A stretch of DNA of 16,062 nt from an uncultured Propionibacteriaceae bacterium. Lineage in GTDB: Bacteria > Actinomycetota > Actinomycetes > Propionibacteriales > Propionibacteriaceae. Of this stretch, positions 6,780-14,172 are shown piece by piece (position 1 is the stretch's first letter; every line of letters starts with the position of its first letter). The notes below the pieces were generated by a model that made no database searches, had not been told where the DNA came from, and saw only the letters and a list, made by a program, of their open reading frames with translations. The DNA lies in assembly GCA_938012815.1 (NCBI GenBank), contig CALLVV010000038.1, forward strand, positions 1-16,062, in the 5' to 3' direction. Position numbers and translations under genes: made by a program.

Positions 6780-7801
6780 TGCGGCACCCATGTGGGTTCG
6801 TGGTCCTCGTCTGCGCGCTGATCGCGGCGGTGGTCGTGGGCCTGGTGCTCGGCCCCGCCCAGATCACTCTCGAGGAGGTCTGGGCGGTGCTGACGGGGCA
6901 ACCCACCCGGCCTATCGCCCAGTTGATCGTCGGTTCCGTCCGGCTGCCTCGCACCATCACGGCCTGCCTGGCGGGGGCGGCGCTCGGGGTCACGGGGCTG
7001 GCCATGCAGACGCTGTTCCGCAACCCCCTGGCGGATCCGTTCATCCTCGGCATCTCCTCCGGTTCCTCGCTCGGCGTGGCGGCGGTGATCCTCGTGGTCG
7101 GGGGTGGTGGGGCTGCCGCCCTGACCGCGGGACTCGGGTTCGGTGGTGACCTGGCGGTCGTCGTCGCATCCGCCATCGGCTCCGGAACGGTGATGACCGT
7201 GGTGTTGCTCGTGGGGCATGCCGTGCGTTCCTCGGTGACCCTGCTTCTGATCGGGGTGATGATCGGCTACCTGGTCTCGGCCGGGGTGAGCGTCATGATG
7301 TCCTTCTCCACTCCCCAGCTGATCGCCGCCTATTCGCGATGGGGGTTCGGCAGCTACGGCGGGGTGACCTGGGCGAATCTTCCGCTGATCTCCGCGGTGA
7401 TCGGATCGGGGCTGGTGGCTTCCTTGGCGTTGTTGAAACCCCTCAATGCGTTGCTGCTGGGGGAACGCTACGCGCAGAGCGTGGGCCTGAACCTCAGGGC
7501 GGCGCGCATGGTGCTGATAGTGCTGACCTCGGTGCTGGCGGGAACCGTGACCGCTTTCTGCGGCCCCATCCAGTTCCTCGGGATCGCGGTTCCGCACTTG
7601 GCCAGAGGCATGTTCAACACATCCGATCACCGTGTCCTGATCCCCGCCACCGCCCTGACGGGGGCGCTGCTCGCGCTGACCGCCGATATCATCGCGGGGC
7701 TGCCGGGCGATTCGGTGCTGCCCCTGAACGCCATCAACGCGGCCTTCGGGGCGCCTGTGGTGATCTGGATCCTGCTGCAACGCCGGAGGCTCGCGCTGTG
7801 A
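6779..7801 (+). CDS. btuC: FecCD-family ABC transporter permease (BtuC-like)
   Basis: A 340-residue, very hydrophobic integral membrane protein with about nine or ten helices. It carries the family hallmarks AGAALGVTGLAMQTLFRNPL followed by ADPFILGISSGSSLGV, the loop AYSRWGFGSYGGVTW, and the coupling segment CGPIQFLGIAVPHLAR. It forms the translocation channel (as a dimer) for the substrate delivered by the preceding lipoprotein. Its ATG overlaps the lipoprotein stop by one base, and its TGA overlaps the ATPase GTG by four, so the three genes form one riboswitch-controlled operon. Permease sequence alone does not separate B12 from siderophore use; the riboswitch favours a corrinoid. Confidence 0.92.
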   Translation: MRHPCGFVVLVCALIAAVVVGLVLGPAQITLEEVWAVLTGQPTRPIAQLIVGSVRLPRTITACLAGAALGVTGLAMQTLFRNPLADPFILGISSGSSLGVAAVILVVGGGGAAALTAGLGFGGDLAVVVASAIGSGTVMTVVLLVGHAVRSSVTLLLIGVMIGYLVSAGVSVMMSFSTPQLIAAYSRWGFGSYGGVTWANLPLISAVIGSGLVASLALLKPLNALLLGERYAQSVGLNLRAARMVLIVLTSVLAGTVTAFCGPIQFLGIAVPHLARGMFNTSDHRVLIPATALTGALLALTADIIAGLPGDSVLPLNAINAAFGAPVVIWILLQRRRLAL

Positions 7802-8610
7802 ACGTCCTGGAACTGGCCGGGCTCACCGTCGGGTACCGCACCCGGCGGAGCAGGAAGGTGGTCCTGGCGGGGCTCGACACCAGCCTTGAGAAGGGCCGTC
7901 TCGTCGGCCTGGTCGGGCCCAACGGGGCCGGGAAGTCCACCCTGCTGCGCACCGTCAGCGGGCTGCAGCCGCCGCTGGCCGGGAGCGTGAGGCTGCTGGA
8001 CCGGGACCTCGGGCGGATGCGGCGCGACGAAGTGGCCCAGCAGATCGCGGTGGTGCTCACCGACCGGGTCGACCCGGGACGCCTGACCGTCGCCGACGTC
8101 GTCGCCCTCGGCAGGCACCCCCACACCGGCTGGTCGGGGCGGCTCGGGGCCTCGGACCGTGAGGCCGTCACCGCCGCCCTCGAGGCCGTCGGGGCGGGAG
8201 AGCTGGCGAAACGGATGCTGTGGGAACTGTCCGACGGGCAGCGACAGCGGGTGATGATCGCCCGCGCCATCGCGCAGGCCCCCCGGTTGCTGCTGCTCGA
8301 CGAACCCACCGCCTTCCTCGACCCGCCCGGGCGGATCCGTGTCTTCGAGCTGCTGCAGGACTTGGCACACGACCGCGGGCTCGCGGTGGTGGTGTGCACC
8401 CACGACGTGGAGGTGGCGGCCCGGCACGCCGACCGGATCTGGGTGGTTGGGCCGGACAACGGAATGTGCGTCGGGACCCCCCGCGAACTGGCCCACGACG
8501 GCACCCTGGAGGCCGCATTCGGCGGGGGCGTCGGTTTCGATCCGGACAGCTACACCTTCGTCTCGCACCGGTTGCAGCCGGATCGGGGAGGGCATCAGGG
8601 GAATACCTGA
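7798..8610 (+). CDS. btuD: ABC transporter ATP-binding protein (BtuD/FepC-like)
   Basis: The 270-residue ATPase energises the BtuFC-type importer. Walker A is GPNGAGKST (residues 40-48), the signature is LSDGQRQRVMIARAIAQ (LSDGQ rather than LSGGQ, as seen in some vitamin/iron importers), Walker B is LLLLDEPTAFLD, and the switch His is in VVVCTHDVEVAARHADR. The frame is open far upstream inside the permease gene, but homology starts only at the GTG 7798 that overlaps the permease stop (GTGA), so that start is chosen. A short tail rich in Gly, Arg and Gln follows the last conserved strand. The gene ends the riboswitch operon; only 35 nt separate it from the next gene, which has its own -10-like box. 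Confidence 0.93.
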   Translation: MNVLELAGLTVGYRTRRSRKVVLAGLDTSLEKGRLVGLVGPNGAGKSTLLRTVSGLQPPLAGSVRLLDRDLGRMRRDEVAQQIAVVLTDRVDPGRLTVADVVALGRHPHTGWSGRLGASDREAVTAALEAVGAGELAKRMLWELSDGQRQRVMIARAIAQAPRLLLLDEPTAFLDPPGRIRVFELLQDLAHDRGLAVVVCTHDVEVAARHADRIWVVGPDNGMCVGTPRELAHDGTLEAAFGGGVGFDPDSYTFVSHRLQPDRGGHQGNT

Positions 8611-8633
8611 GGCACCGGGAACCAGCCGGTACC

Positions 8634-8639
8634 TATGCT
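8634..8639 (+). promoter_or_regulatory. Candidate -10 box, leaderless start of yccF
   Basis: TATGCT lies six bases before the ATG, so transcription would begin at or next to the start codon. No ribosome binding site is visible in front of this ATG, which supports a leaderless mRNA. No good -35 is seen. Confidence 0.4.
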
Positions 8640-8645
8640 GAGTTC

Positions 8646-9056
8646 ATGCGCACCCTGCTGAATCTGATCTGGTTCCTCCTCGCCGGCATCTGGTTGGCGA
8701 TCGGCTACACGATTGCGGGGATCATTGCCTGCGTGTTCGTCATCACCATCCCGTTCGGCGTCGCCGCGTTCCGGATGGCCGCCTACGTCGCTTGGCCCTT
8801 CGGCAAGGCCGTGGTCCGGCGCCCAAATGCCGGAATGGGTTCCGGCATCATGAACCTCATCTGGTTCGTTTTCTGCGGTTGGTGGCTGGCGCTCGGACAT
8901 GTCGTCGCTGCGATCGCCCAGGCCGTGACCATCGTCGGCATCGTCAACGCGATCGTGTCGCTGAAGATGATCCCCGTCACTTGCTCGCCCTTCGGCAAGC
9001 AGATCGTGGACCGCGGCAACCTGGCCCCCTGGGACCGTCCGCTGCACTCCATCTGA
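8646..9056 (+). CDS. yccF: YccF domain-containing inner membrane protein
   Basis: A 136-residue membrane protein made of two copies of the YccF (DUF307) unit. The first begins LLNLIWFLLAGIWLAIGY (about residues 5-22) and the second IMNLIWFVFCGWWLALGH (about 74-91). Each Leu-Ile-Trp-Phe helix is followed by another long hydrophobic segment, and the repeats end in similar ITIPFG and TCSPFGK turns. The molecular function of the family is not established. The start is the ATG beginning MRTLLNLIW; longer frames upstream overlap the ATPase gene and are not homologous. A strong hairpin follows the stop and probably ends this transcript and the convergent one. Confidence 0.92.
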   Translation: MRTLLNLIWFLLAGIWLAIGYTIAGIIACVFVITIPFGVAAFRMAAYVAWPFGKAVVRRPNAGMGSGIMNLIWFVFCGWWLALGHVVAAIAQAVTIVGIVNAIVSLKMIPVTCSPFGKQIVDRGNLAPWDRPLHSI

Positions 9057-9074
9057 GAAGTTCTCGGAGACGAT

Positions 9075-9105
9075 CAACCGCCGCTGGGGCTGCCAGCGGC
9101 GGTTG
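9075..9105. terminator. Bidirectional hairpin terminator between yccF and EF-G2
   Basis: CAACCGCCGCTGG (9075-9087) and CCAGCGGCGGTTG (9093-9105) form a perfect 13-bp stem with a 5-nt loop, positioned between two convergent genes (stops at 9056 and 9126). The flanks are only modestly T/A-rich, but its strength and location fit a shared terminator. Confidence 0.8.
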
Positions 9106-9125
9106 AAGTTCCTTCCTGCTCTGCT

Positions 9126-11207
9126 TTATTTCTTCGGCCAGAGTTCCCGGGGCATCAGCTCATAGCTGTGAAACTCCCGGGTGAAGCTGCCCGTGCCCTG
9201 CGCCAGGCCGCGCAGGTCGATGGGGTAGTTGATCAGCTCCAGCTGCGGCACCAACGCGTCGATGATGGCGTGGTGCTCGGTGTCGGCGTCGCTGCCGAGC
9301 ACCTGCCCGCGGCGACCCGCCAGGTCCGTCAGGACTGGTCCGAGGAAGGCCTCCCCGACGGTGATCCGCACTCGGTCCACCGGTTCCAGCACACCGATGT
9401 TGTTCTCCGCCGCGGCCTCGCGCAGCGCCAGGGCTCCCGCGGTCTGGAAGGCCATGTCGGAGGAGTCGACGGAGTGGGCCTTGCCGTCGTAGAGGGTGAC
9501 GGCGAAGTCCACCATCGGGAAGCCGAACAGGGTGCCCTTGGCCATCTGGGACTGGATTCCCTTGTCCACCGACCCGATGAACTGGCGCGGCACGGCGCCG
9601 CCCACCACCTTGTCGATGAACTCGTAGCCCGCCCCGCGTTCGAGGGGGGTGATCTCGATCTCGCAGACCGCGTACTGGCCGTGGCCACCCGACTGCTTCA
9701 CGTGGCGTCCCTGGGCCTTTGCGGGGGTGGTGAAGGTCTCCCGCAGCGGCACCTTCACGGGCACCTCGTGTATGTTCAGGCCGTAGCGCTGCCTCAGCCG
9801 CGCCAGCAGCAGTTCCTTGTGTGCCTGACCCATCGTCCACAGCAGTTGTTGGTCGGTTTCGGGGTGACGCTCCAGGCGGACGGTGACGTCCTCGACGGCC
9901 AGCCGCTGCAGTGCCCCGCCGAGTTTGTCCTCGTCGCCCCGGGTGTCGGCCTCGATGGCGACGGGCAGCAGCGCCTGCGGAACCCGCCAGGGCCGGATCG
10001 CGCCCGGGCGCTCCGGGGTGGACAGGGAATCCCCGGTCTCGGCCTTGGACAGGCGCGCGACGTAGACGATCTCGCCCGCGATGGCCTTGTCCTTGCCCAC
10101 CAGTTCCAGGCCGATCGGCGCGGAGAGCTGACCCGCCTTGTCGCTCTCGTCGTGGTCGGGGTGGGACGGGTCCTCGGTCTCACCGAACAGCTCGCGCCTG
10201 CCGGAGACGTGAATGGCGTCGTCGGTGCGCAGGGTCCCAGAGAACACCCGCACCAGCGACAGCCGGCCCGAATACTGGTCGCTGGTGGTGCGGATCACCT
10301 GCGCCACCAGCGGGCCGTCCGGGTCGCAGGTGGCGCGCGGCAGGGTTTCGCCATCGAGGGTGGCGATGTCGGGGACGGTGGTGGTGTTGGCGGCGGGGAA
10401 ACCCTTCTCGATCCAGCGCAACAACTCCTCGGTGCCGACGTCGCTGGTGGTGTGGGCGGGTAGGACCGGGAAGAACCGAGCACTGATGATCGCCTTGTTC
10501 AACACCTCGTAGACCTCGGCGACGGCGATCTCCTCGCCCTCGAGGTAACGCTCCATCAGGTCCTCGTCCTGGAGTTCGGTGATGATCGCCTCCAGCAACG
10601 GTGCGCGCTGCTCGTCGATGTAGGCGGTCTCCTCCTCGTCGGCGTCGCGGGAGACGCGGGTGCCGGAGGAATAGTCGTGGATTCGTTTGTTCAGCAGGGA
10701 GATGTTGCCGGTGGAGCGGTCGCCCTCGCGGATCGGCAGCAGCGCGGCGACGACACCTTCACCGAAGGCGTCGCGGCAGACCTCGACCATGGCGAGGAAA
10801 TCGGCGCGGCCCTGGTCCAGTTTCGTGATGGCGATGATGCGGGGCAGGCCTGCCTTCTGGCACTCCTCCCACAACGCGATGGTGGCCGGCTGGATCTCCT
10901 CGCCGGCAGGGATCACGAATACCGCCGCGTCGGCTGCCCGCAACCCGGCGCGCAGCTCCCCGACGTACTCGGGGTGACCGGGGGCGTCCAGGAGGTTGAT
11001 CTGCACGTCCCTGGCGGGGATGGAGGCCAGGGTGAGGGAGGCCGCTCGCTCGGGGGTGTCCTTCTCGCCGCGATAGCCCTCCACCCTGGCGCGCAGGAGG
11101 TGCTCGAAAAGGGTGGTCTTTCCCGACCCGCTGGCACCGACGAGGATGACATTGCGGATTTGTTCGGGAGAACTGATTGCTACGTGAGTACTCGACTTTG
11201 AGGCCAT
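9126..11207 (-). CDS. fusA2: Elongation factor G-like GTPase (EF-G2 type)
   Basis: A 693-residue translational GTPase with the five-domain EF-G layout but a diverged G domain. G1 is GASGSGKT (residues 24-31), G3 is DAPGH (74-78, normally DTPGH) and G4 is TKLD (128-131, normally NKxD). The switch I consensus RGITI is absent, replaced around RAASLTLASI. Domain II follows near residue 290, domain IV carries GGHGQYAVCEIEITPLE and DKVVGGAVPRQFIGSVDKG, and domain V ends the protein. These changes mark the EF-G2 paralogue known from mycobacteria and relatives, not the essential FusA, which sits in the str operon. The role of EF-G2 is unclear; the mycobacterial protein is reported not to replace FusA. 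The gene stands alone, divergent from the Ada/AlkA gene, and may be leaderless. Confidence 0.93.
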   Translation of the reverse strand: MASKSSTHVAISSPEQIRNVILVGASGSGKTTLFEHLLRARVEGYRGEKDTPERAASLTLASIPARDVQINLLDAPGHPEYVGELRAGLRAADAAVFVIPAGEEIQPATIALWEECQKAGLPRIIAITKLDQGRADFLAMVEVCRDAFGEGVVAALLPIREGDRSTGNISLLNKRIHDYSSGTRVSRDADEEETAYIDEQRAPLLEAIITELQDEDLMERYLEGEEIAVAEVYEVLNKAIISARFFPVLPAHTTSDVGTEELLRWIEKGFPAANTTTVPDIATLDGETLPRATCDPDGPLVAQVIRTTSDQYSGRLSLVRVFSGTLRTDDAIHVSGRRELFGETEDPSHPDHDESDKAGQLSAPIGLELVGKDKAIAGEIVYVARLSKAETGDSLSTPERPGAIRPWRVPQALLPVAIEADTRGDEDKLGGALQRLAVEDVTVRLERHPETDQQLLWTMGQAHKELLLARLRQRYGLNIHEVPVKVPLRETFTTPAKAQGRHVKQSGGHGQYAVCEIEITPLERGAGYEFIDKVVGGAVPRQFIGSVDKGIQSQMAKGTLFGFPMVDFAVTLYDGKAHSVDSSDMAFQTAGALALREAAAENNIGVLEPVDRVRITVGEAFLGPVLTDLAGRRGQVLGSDADTEHHAIIDALVPQLELINYPIDLRGLAQGTGSFTREFHSYELMPRELWPKK

Positions 11208-11213
11208 ACAAGA

Positions 11214-11219
11214 ACACTA
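11214..11219 (-). promoter_or_regulatory. Candidate -10 box, leaderless start of EF-G2 gene
   Basis: On the minus strand TAGTGT is followed by six bases (TCTTGT) and then the ATG at 11207. This TAnnnT-6 nt-ATG geometry, with no Shine-Dalgarno sequence, predicts a leaderless transcript. The -35 region is weak. Confidence 0.42.
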
Positions 11220-11320
11220 GTGCCTTGTCGGGGCGCATCGAGGTTGGGTCTTGGGAATGGCACCGAGATGTCTTGATCCCGCCAGAAAAACTGATCAGGG
11301 ATCCAGCAGACTTGTGTCGC

Positions 11321-12772
11321 ATGAGCACGCTTCCCCTCGACGAGGACTCCTGTTACGAGGCGTGTGCGGGACGCGAACACGCCTGGGACGGGCACTTCGT
11401 GCTGGCCGTGACGTCAACGGGCATCTACTGCCGTCCCTCCTGTCCCGCCCGGCTGCCCCGTCGCGAGAACTGTCGATTCTTCGTTAGCGCGGCTGCCGCG
11501 GTTGCTGCCGGTTTCAGGGCGTGCAGGAGATGCCGGCCCGATCGCCTTCCCGGCGACGCAGGCTGGAACCAGGGGGAGGACCTGGTCGGTCGCGTCGTGC
11601 AGGCCATTCGTGACGGGGTGGTTGACGATCTCGGTGTGGCCGGGCTGGGCGAACGACTCGGTGTCGGTGTGCGGCAGCTGAACCGAATCTTCCGGGAAGA
11701 AGTAGGGGCCACGGTTCATCAGGTCAACCGGACCCGCAGGGCCCACACCGCCCGGATGCTCATGGACCACACCGACTGGAAACTGGGTGAGATAGCCTTC
11801 GCGGCGGGTTTCGGGAGCATCCGCCAGTTCAACGACGTCATGCGCGCAGAGTTCGGAACCAGCCCCAGGGGACTGCGACGCCACCCCGACCCCGAAACTA
11901 CGCGCGGCGGGAGCGGGCGGTTCCGGCTGACGGTGCGGCTGCCCGCCCCGGGGGTGCAGGCGGCCACCGCCATGCGGGCCGCACTCGCGGCACATGCGGT
12001 GCCGGGGGTGGAGAAGTTCGAGTCCGGGACGTTGACGCGCCTGGTGAACACCCCGGCGGGTGCGGCGCTCGCACGAACCGACCTGATGGGCAGGGTGGAG
12101 CTGGACCTGCCTGCGCTCGGCGCCCTGGCCCCCGCCCTTGGCGTGGTGCGTCGCTGGCTGGCCCTGGACGCCGACACCGCGACCGCCGATGCCCTGCTGG
12201 GCCGCGATCCGCAGCTGGTCCCGCTGGTGGCGGAAAGGCCCGGATTGCGGGTCCCCGGGGTGGTTGACGGGGCGGAGTTCGCTTTCTTCACCGTGCTGGG
12301 CCAGCAGATCTCGCTCGCCGCCGCCCGCACAGTGCAGGAACGTTTCGTAACGTCATACGGCAAGCCCGCGCCGGGGCTGGGGGAGCAGTGGCGGCTGCCG
12401 CCCGAGCCCGCTGCGGTGGCCGAGGCGGGGGAGAATGGGCTCCGGGAGTCGTTGAGGCTGACCCGTTCCAAGGCCGCGACGCTGCACGCCCTGGCGGTCG
12501 AACTGGCGGGTGGACTCCGCGTTGATCCGTGGGCCGACCGGGGCGAGACGCGCAGCAGGTTGTTGGGAATCCGGGGAATCGGGGCATGGACCACCGAGTT
12601 CATCGCCATGCGCGGACTGGGTGATCCGGACGCCTGCCCGTCCGGGGACCTGGTGCTCCAACGCGCCCTCGGCCTCGCGACCTCCCGTCAGGTGCTCGCG
12701 AGAGCGGAGGCCTGGCGGCCCTGGCGCTCACGCGCCGTCATGCACCTGTGGACCAAGGAGAGTTACCTGTGA
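11321..12772 (+). CDS. alkA: Ada N-terminal/AraC/AlkA fusion: alkylation response regulator and 3-methyladenine DNA glycosylase
   Basis: The 483-residue protein combines three functions. Residues about 10-75 are the Ada zinc domain with Cys37, Cys41, Cys68 and Cys71 (GIYCRPSCPAR and FRACRRCRPD), which takes methyl groups from DNA phosphotriesters. Residues about 80-190 form an AraC-type double helix-turn-helix (LGERLGVGVRQLNRIF, then IAFAAGFGSIRQFNDVM). From about 200 it is AlkA: an N-terminal domain, then the HhH-GPD fold with FFTVLGQQISLAAARTV, the hairpin LLGIRGIGAWTTEFIAMRGL and a catalytic Asp (about 443) in PSGDLVLQRAL. It should sense methylation damage, activate transcription and excise alkylated bases. 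ATG 11321 matches the usual Ada start; the longer open frame lacks homology. Its stop overlaps the ogt start. Confidence 0.94.
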   Translation: MSTLPLDEDSCYEACAGREHAWDGHFVLAVTSTGIYCRPSCPARLPRRENCRFFVSAAAAVAAGFRACRRCRPDRLPGDAGWNQGEDLVGRVVQAIRDGVVDDLGVAGLGERLGVGVRQLNRIFREEVGATVHQVNRTRRAHTARMLMDHTDWKLGEIAFAAGFGSIRQFNDVMRAEFGTSPRGLRRHPDPETTRGGSGRFRLTVRLPAPGVQAATAMRAALAAHAVPGVEKFESGTLTRLVNTPAGAALARTDLMGRVELDLPALGALAPALGVVRRWLALDADTATADALLGRDPQLVPLVAERPGLRVPGVVDGAEFAFFTVLGQQISLAAARTVQERFVTSYGKPAPGLGEQWRLPPEPAAVAEAGENGLRESLRLTRSKAATLHALAVELAGGLRVDPWADRGETRSRLLGIRGIGAWTTEFIAMRGLGDPDACPSGDLVLQRALGLATSRQVLARAEAWRPWRSRAVMHLWTKESYL

Positions 12773-13227
12773 AACACGAAGCCATCCTCGCCCTGCCCGG
12801 AGGGGACTGGACGATCATCATCGAAGACGACGAATTGACCAGCTGCCGTCACGGCGTTTCACCCCAAGGACTGCCCGCGGCGCCCGGGAACCACCCGATC
12901 CTGCGCGCGCTGCACGCCTACGCTGACGGCGACCTCCCGGCGCTGGATGAGATCCCGGTGGCCCAGCCCGGCGGAGAGTTCCACACCGCAGTCAGGGAGG
13001 CGATGCGGAGGATTCCGCCGGGACGTACCGTTTCCTATTCGGAGCTGGCGGCCCTGGCCGGGCGTCCCGCCGCCGCGCGTGCCACGGCCGGTGCCTGCGC
13101 CCGCAACCGGGTGGCGATCGTGGTCCCTTGTCACCGGGTGATTCGCGGCGATGGGGGTCTCGGCGGCTACGCCTACGGATTGGATGTGAAACAGGCCCTG
13201 CTGGACTTCGAGCGTCGTCACGCCTGA
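12769..13227 (+). CDS. ogt: Methylated-DNA--[protein]-cysteine S-methyltransferase
   Basis: Removes methyl groups from O6-methylguanine by suicide transfer to Cys121 in the motif IVVPCHRVI. The 152-residue protein has a short N-terminal domain and a full C-terminal DNA-binding domain with RRIPPGRTVSYSELAALAG and the Asn-Arg finger (CARNRVAI). The GTG start overlaps the upstream TGA (GTGA) and is preceded by AAGGAG 8 nt away, so the gene is translationally coupled to the Ada/AlkA fusion. It supplies the O6-alkylguanine activity that full-length Ada carries in its C-terminal half and that the fusion lacks. The in-frame ATG at 12748 lies inside the upstream gene and is not needed. The 3' end overlaps the convergent Fic gene by 10 nt. 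Confidence 0.95.
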   Translation: MKHEAILALPGGDWTIIIEDDELTSCRHGVSPQGLPAAPGNHPILRALHAYADGDLPALDEIPVAQPGGEFHTAVREAMRRIPPGRTVSYSELAALAGRPAAARATAGACARNRVAIVVPCHRVIRGDGGLGGYAYGLDVKQALLDFERRHA

Positions 13228-13880
13228 GGACGCTCGGCGAGCCCCTGGGTGCGGAGCATGTCGCGGACGGCGTCGTGTTCGTCGAACACGTAGGTCCGGG
13301 CGAGCAGGTCGTTGAACCGGTCCGCCACAGAGGGGTCGTGCTCGTCGAAGGGAATGGTCAGGATCTGCCCGGTGTCGCCTGCGATGAGATGTGCGTTCGC
13401 GACGAACAGGGCGGTGCGTTTGTTGCCGTCCTCGAAGGGCTGCGCCTTGGCGAGGGCGAGGAACAGGTTCAAGGCGCTCTCCACCGGCTGCACCGGGGCG
13501 ATCGCGGCATCGACCAGCCGCTGCAGGTCCTTCTCGGTCAGGGCCTCGGGAAGGTGTCTGCCGTGGCGGGTCCTGACTCCGATCCGCTGCTCGGCGGTGC
13601 GGAGCCTGCCGGGGTTGATCGCGGCGCTGCGGGTGAGCTGGGCGTTTACCTGCCGTACGAAGGAGGCATCAATGGGGAGGGCTCTGTGATCGATGATGAA
13701 CTGCGCAACATCCCTGAGATCCAACAGAAGAGCGAGATCGGAGCGTGAGGTGACGCCGTCGGTGGAGCCGGAGCGCAGGAAGTTCTCGGTGTCCACCCGG
13801 CCAGTTCCGAGGCCGTCGAACACCTTCCCCGAGGAGTAGATGACACCGGCAAGATCGGTCGTGCTGAGACACTGCACCAT
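13218..13880 (-). CDS. Fic-domain protein with Gln in place of the catalytic His
   Basis: A 220-residue Fic-fold protein. The N-terminal region (VIYSSGKVFDGLGTGRVDTE) precedes helices reading LALLLDLRDVAQFIID and VRQVNAQLTRSAAINPGRLR. The Fic core motif appears as AQPFEDGNKRTALF (residues 146-159). Classical Fic AMPylators read HPFx(D/E)GNxxR; here the His is Gln147, while Phe149, Asp151, Gly152, Asn153 and Arg155 are kept. The expected AMP-transfer activity through a general-base His is therefore doubtful; a different reaction, or a non-catalytic or regulatory role, is possible. I do not see a clear (S/T)xxxE(G/N) inhibitory motif, nor a separate antitoxin gene. AAAGG precedes the ATG. The gene is single and convergent with ogt. 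Confidence 0.9.
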   Translation of the reverse strand: MVQCLSTTDLAGVIYSSGKVFDGLGTGRVDTENFLRSGSTDGVTSRSDLALLLDLRDVAQFIIDHRALPIDASFVRQVNAQLTRSAAINPGRLRTAEQRIGVRTRHGRHLPEALTEKDLQRLVDAAIAPVQPVESALNLFLALAKAQPFEDGNKRTALFVANAHLIAGDTGQILTIPFDEHDPSVADRFNDLLARTYVFDEHDAVRDMLRTQGLAERPQA

Positions 13881-14079
13881 GGAAAGCCGCCTTTCAGGAA
13901 TTCAGTCTTGCAGCAGGAGGATCTCCAGCACGTTCATAGCACGTGCCACGAACAGGTCGTGAGTTCTGAGGAAGCAGCGGAGAGTCTGCCGCAGCGTGAA
14001 TGCCGCAAAGAATCAGGCTGGGTGCTGTGCCCGGCAGCCGAAACCTCTGGAACACAGTGCTGGGACCAGGGCCGGGTGG

Positions 14080-14091
14080 GAGCGGCCGCTC
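14080..14091. other. 12-bp perfect palindrome upstream of rplM promoter
   Basis: GAGCGGCCGCTC is its own reverse complement and lies 40-50 bp before the rplM -35 box, a position where an activator or repressor could bind. A chance palindrome in G+C-rich DNA is equally possible. The rest of the intergenic stretch 13881-14130 shows no convincing ORF. Confidence 0.25.
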
Positions 14092-14130
14092 GCGGTTCGA
14101 CTCGACGGACGGGGCGGTCGGGATGATGTT

Positions 14131-14160
14131 TTGACCACACCGGCCTTGCCGACCTAGACT
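14131..14160 (+). promoter_or_regulatory. Promoter of the rplM-rpsI operon
   Basis: TTGACC (14131-14136) and TAGACT (14155-14160) are separated by 18 nt, a near-consensus housekeeping sigma promoter and the best promoter in the window. Transcription would start near 14167, giving a 5' leader of about 86 nt before the rplM start. Confidence 0.8.
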
Positions 14161-14172
14161 GTGGCGCTGTTG

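Noticed and set aside
6758..7780. 340-codon minus-strand frame opposite the permease
   Set aside because: His/Gln/Arg/Gly-rich translation typical of the antisense of a hydrophobic, G+C-rich membrane protein gene.
7339..7797. Long in-frame extension upstream of the ATPase gene
   Set aside because: It lies within the permease gene, has no ABC homology, and the GTG at 7798 with a 4-nt overlap is the natural start.
8610..8633. ACCGG/CCGGT stem between the ATPase gene and yccF as a terminator
   Set aside because: Only 5 bp with no T-run; too weak to support.
9168..10463. 431-codon open frame on the plus strand opposite the EF-G2 gene
   Set aside because: Antisense shadow of a clear EF-G-family gene; the translation shows no recognisable domain.
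13908..14126. 72-codon plus-strand frame between the Fic gene and rplM
   Set aside because: TTG start without a supporting ribosome binding site context and no protein-like pattern in the second half; it overlaps the promoter-proximal region.
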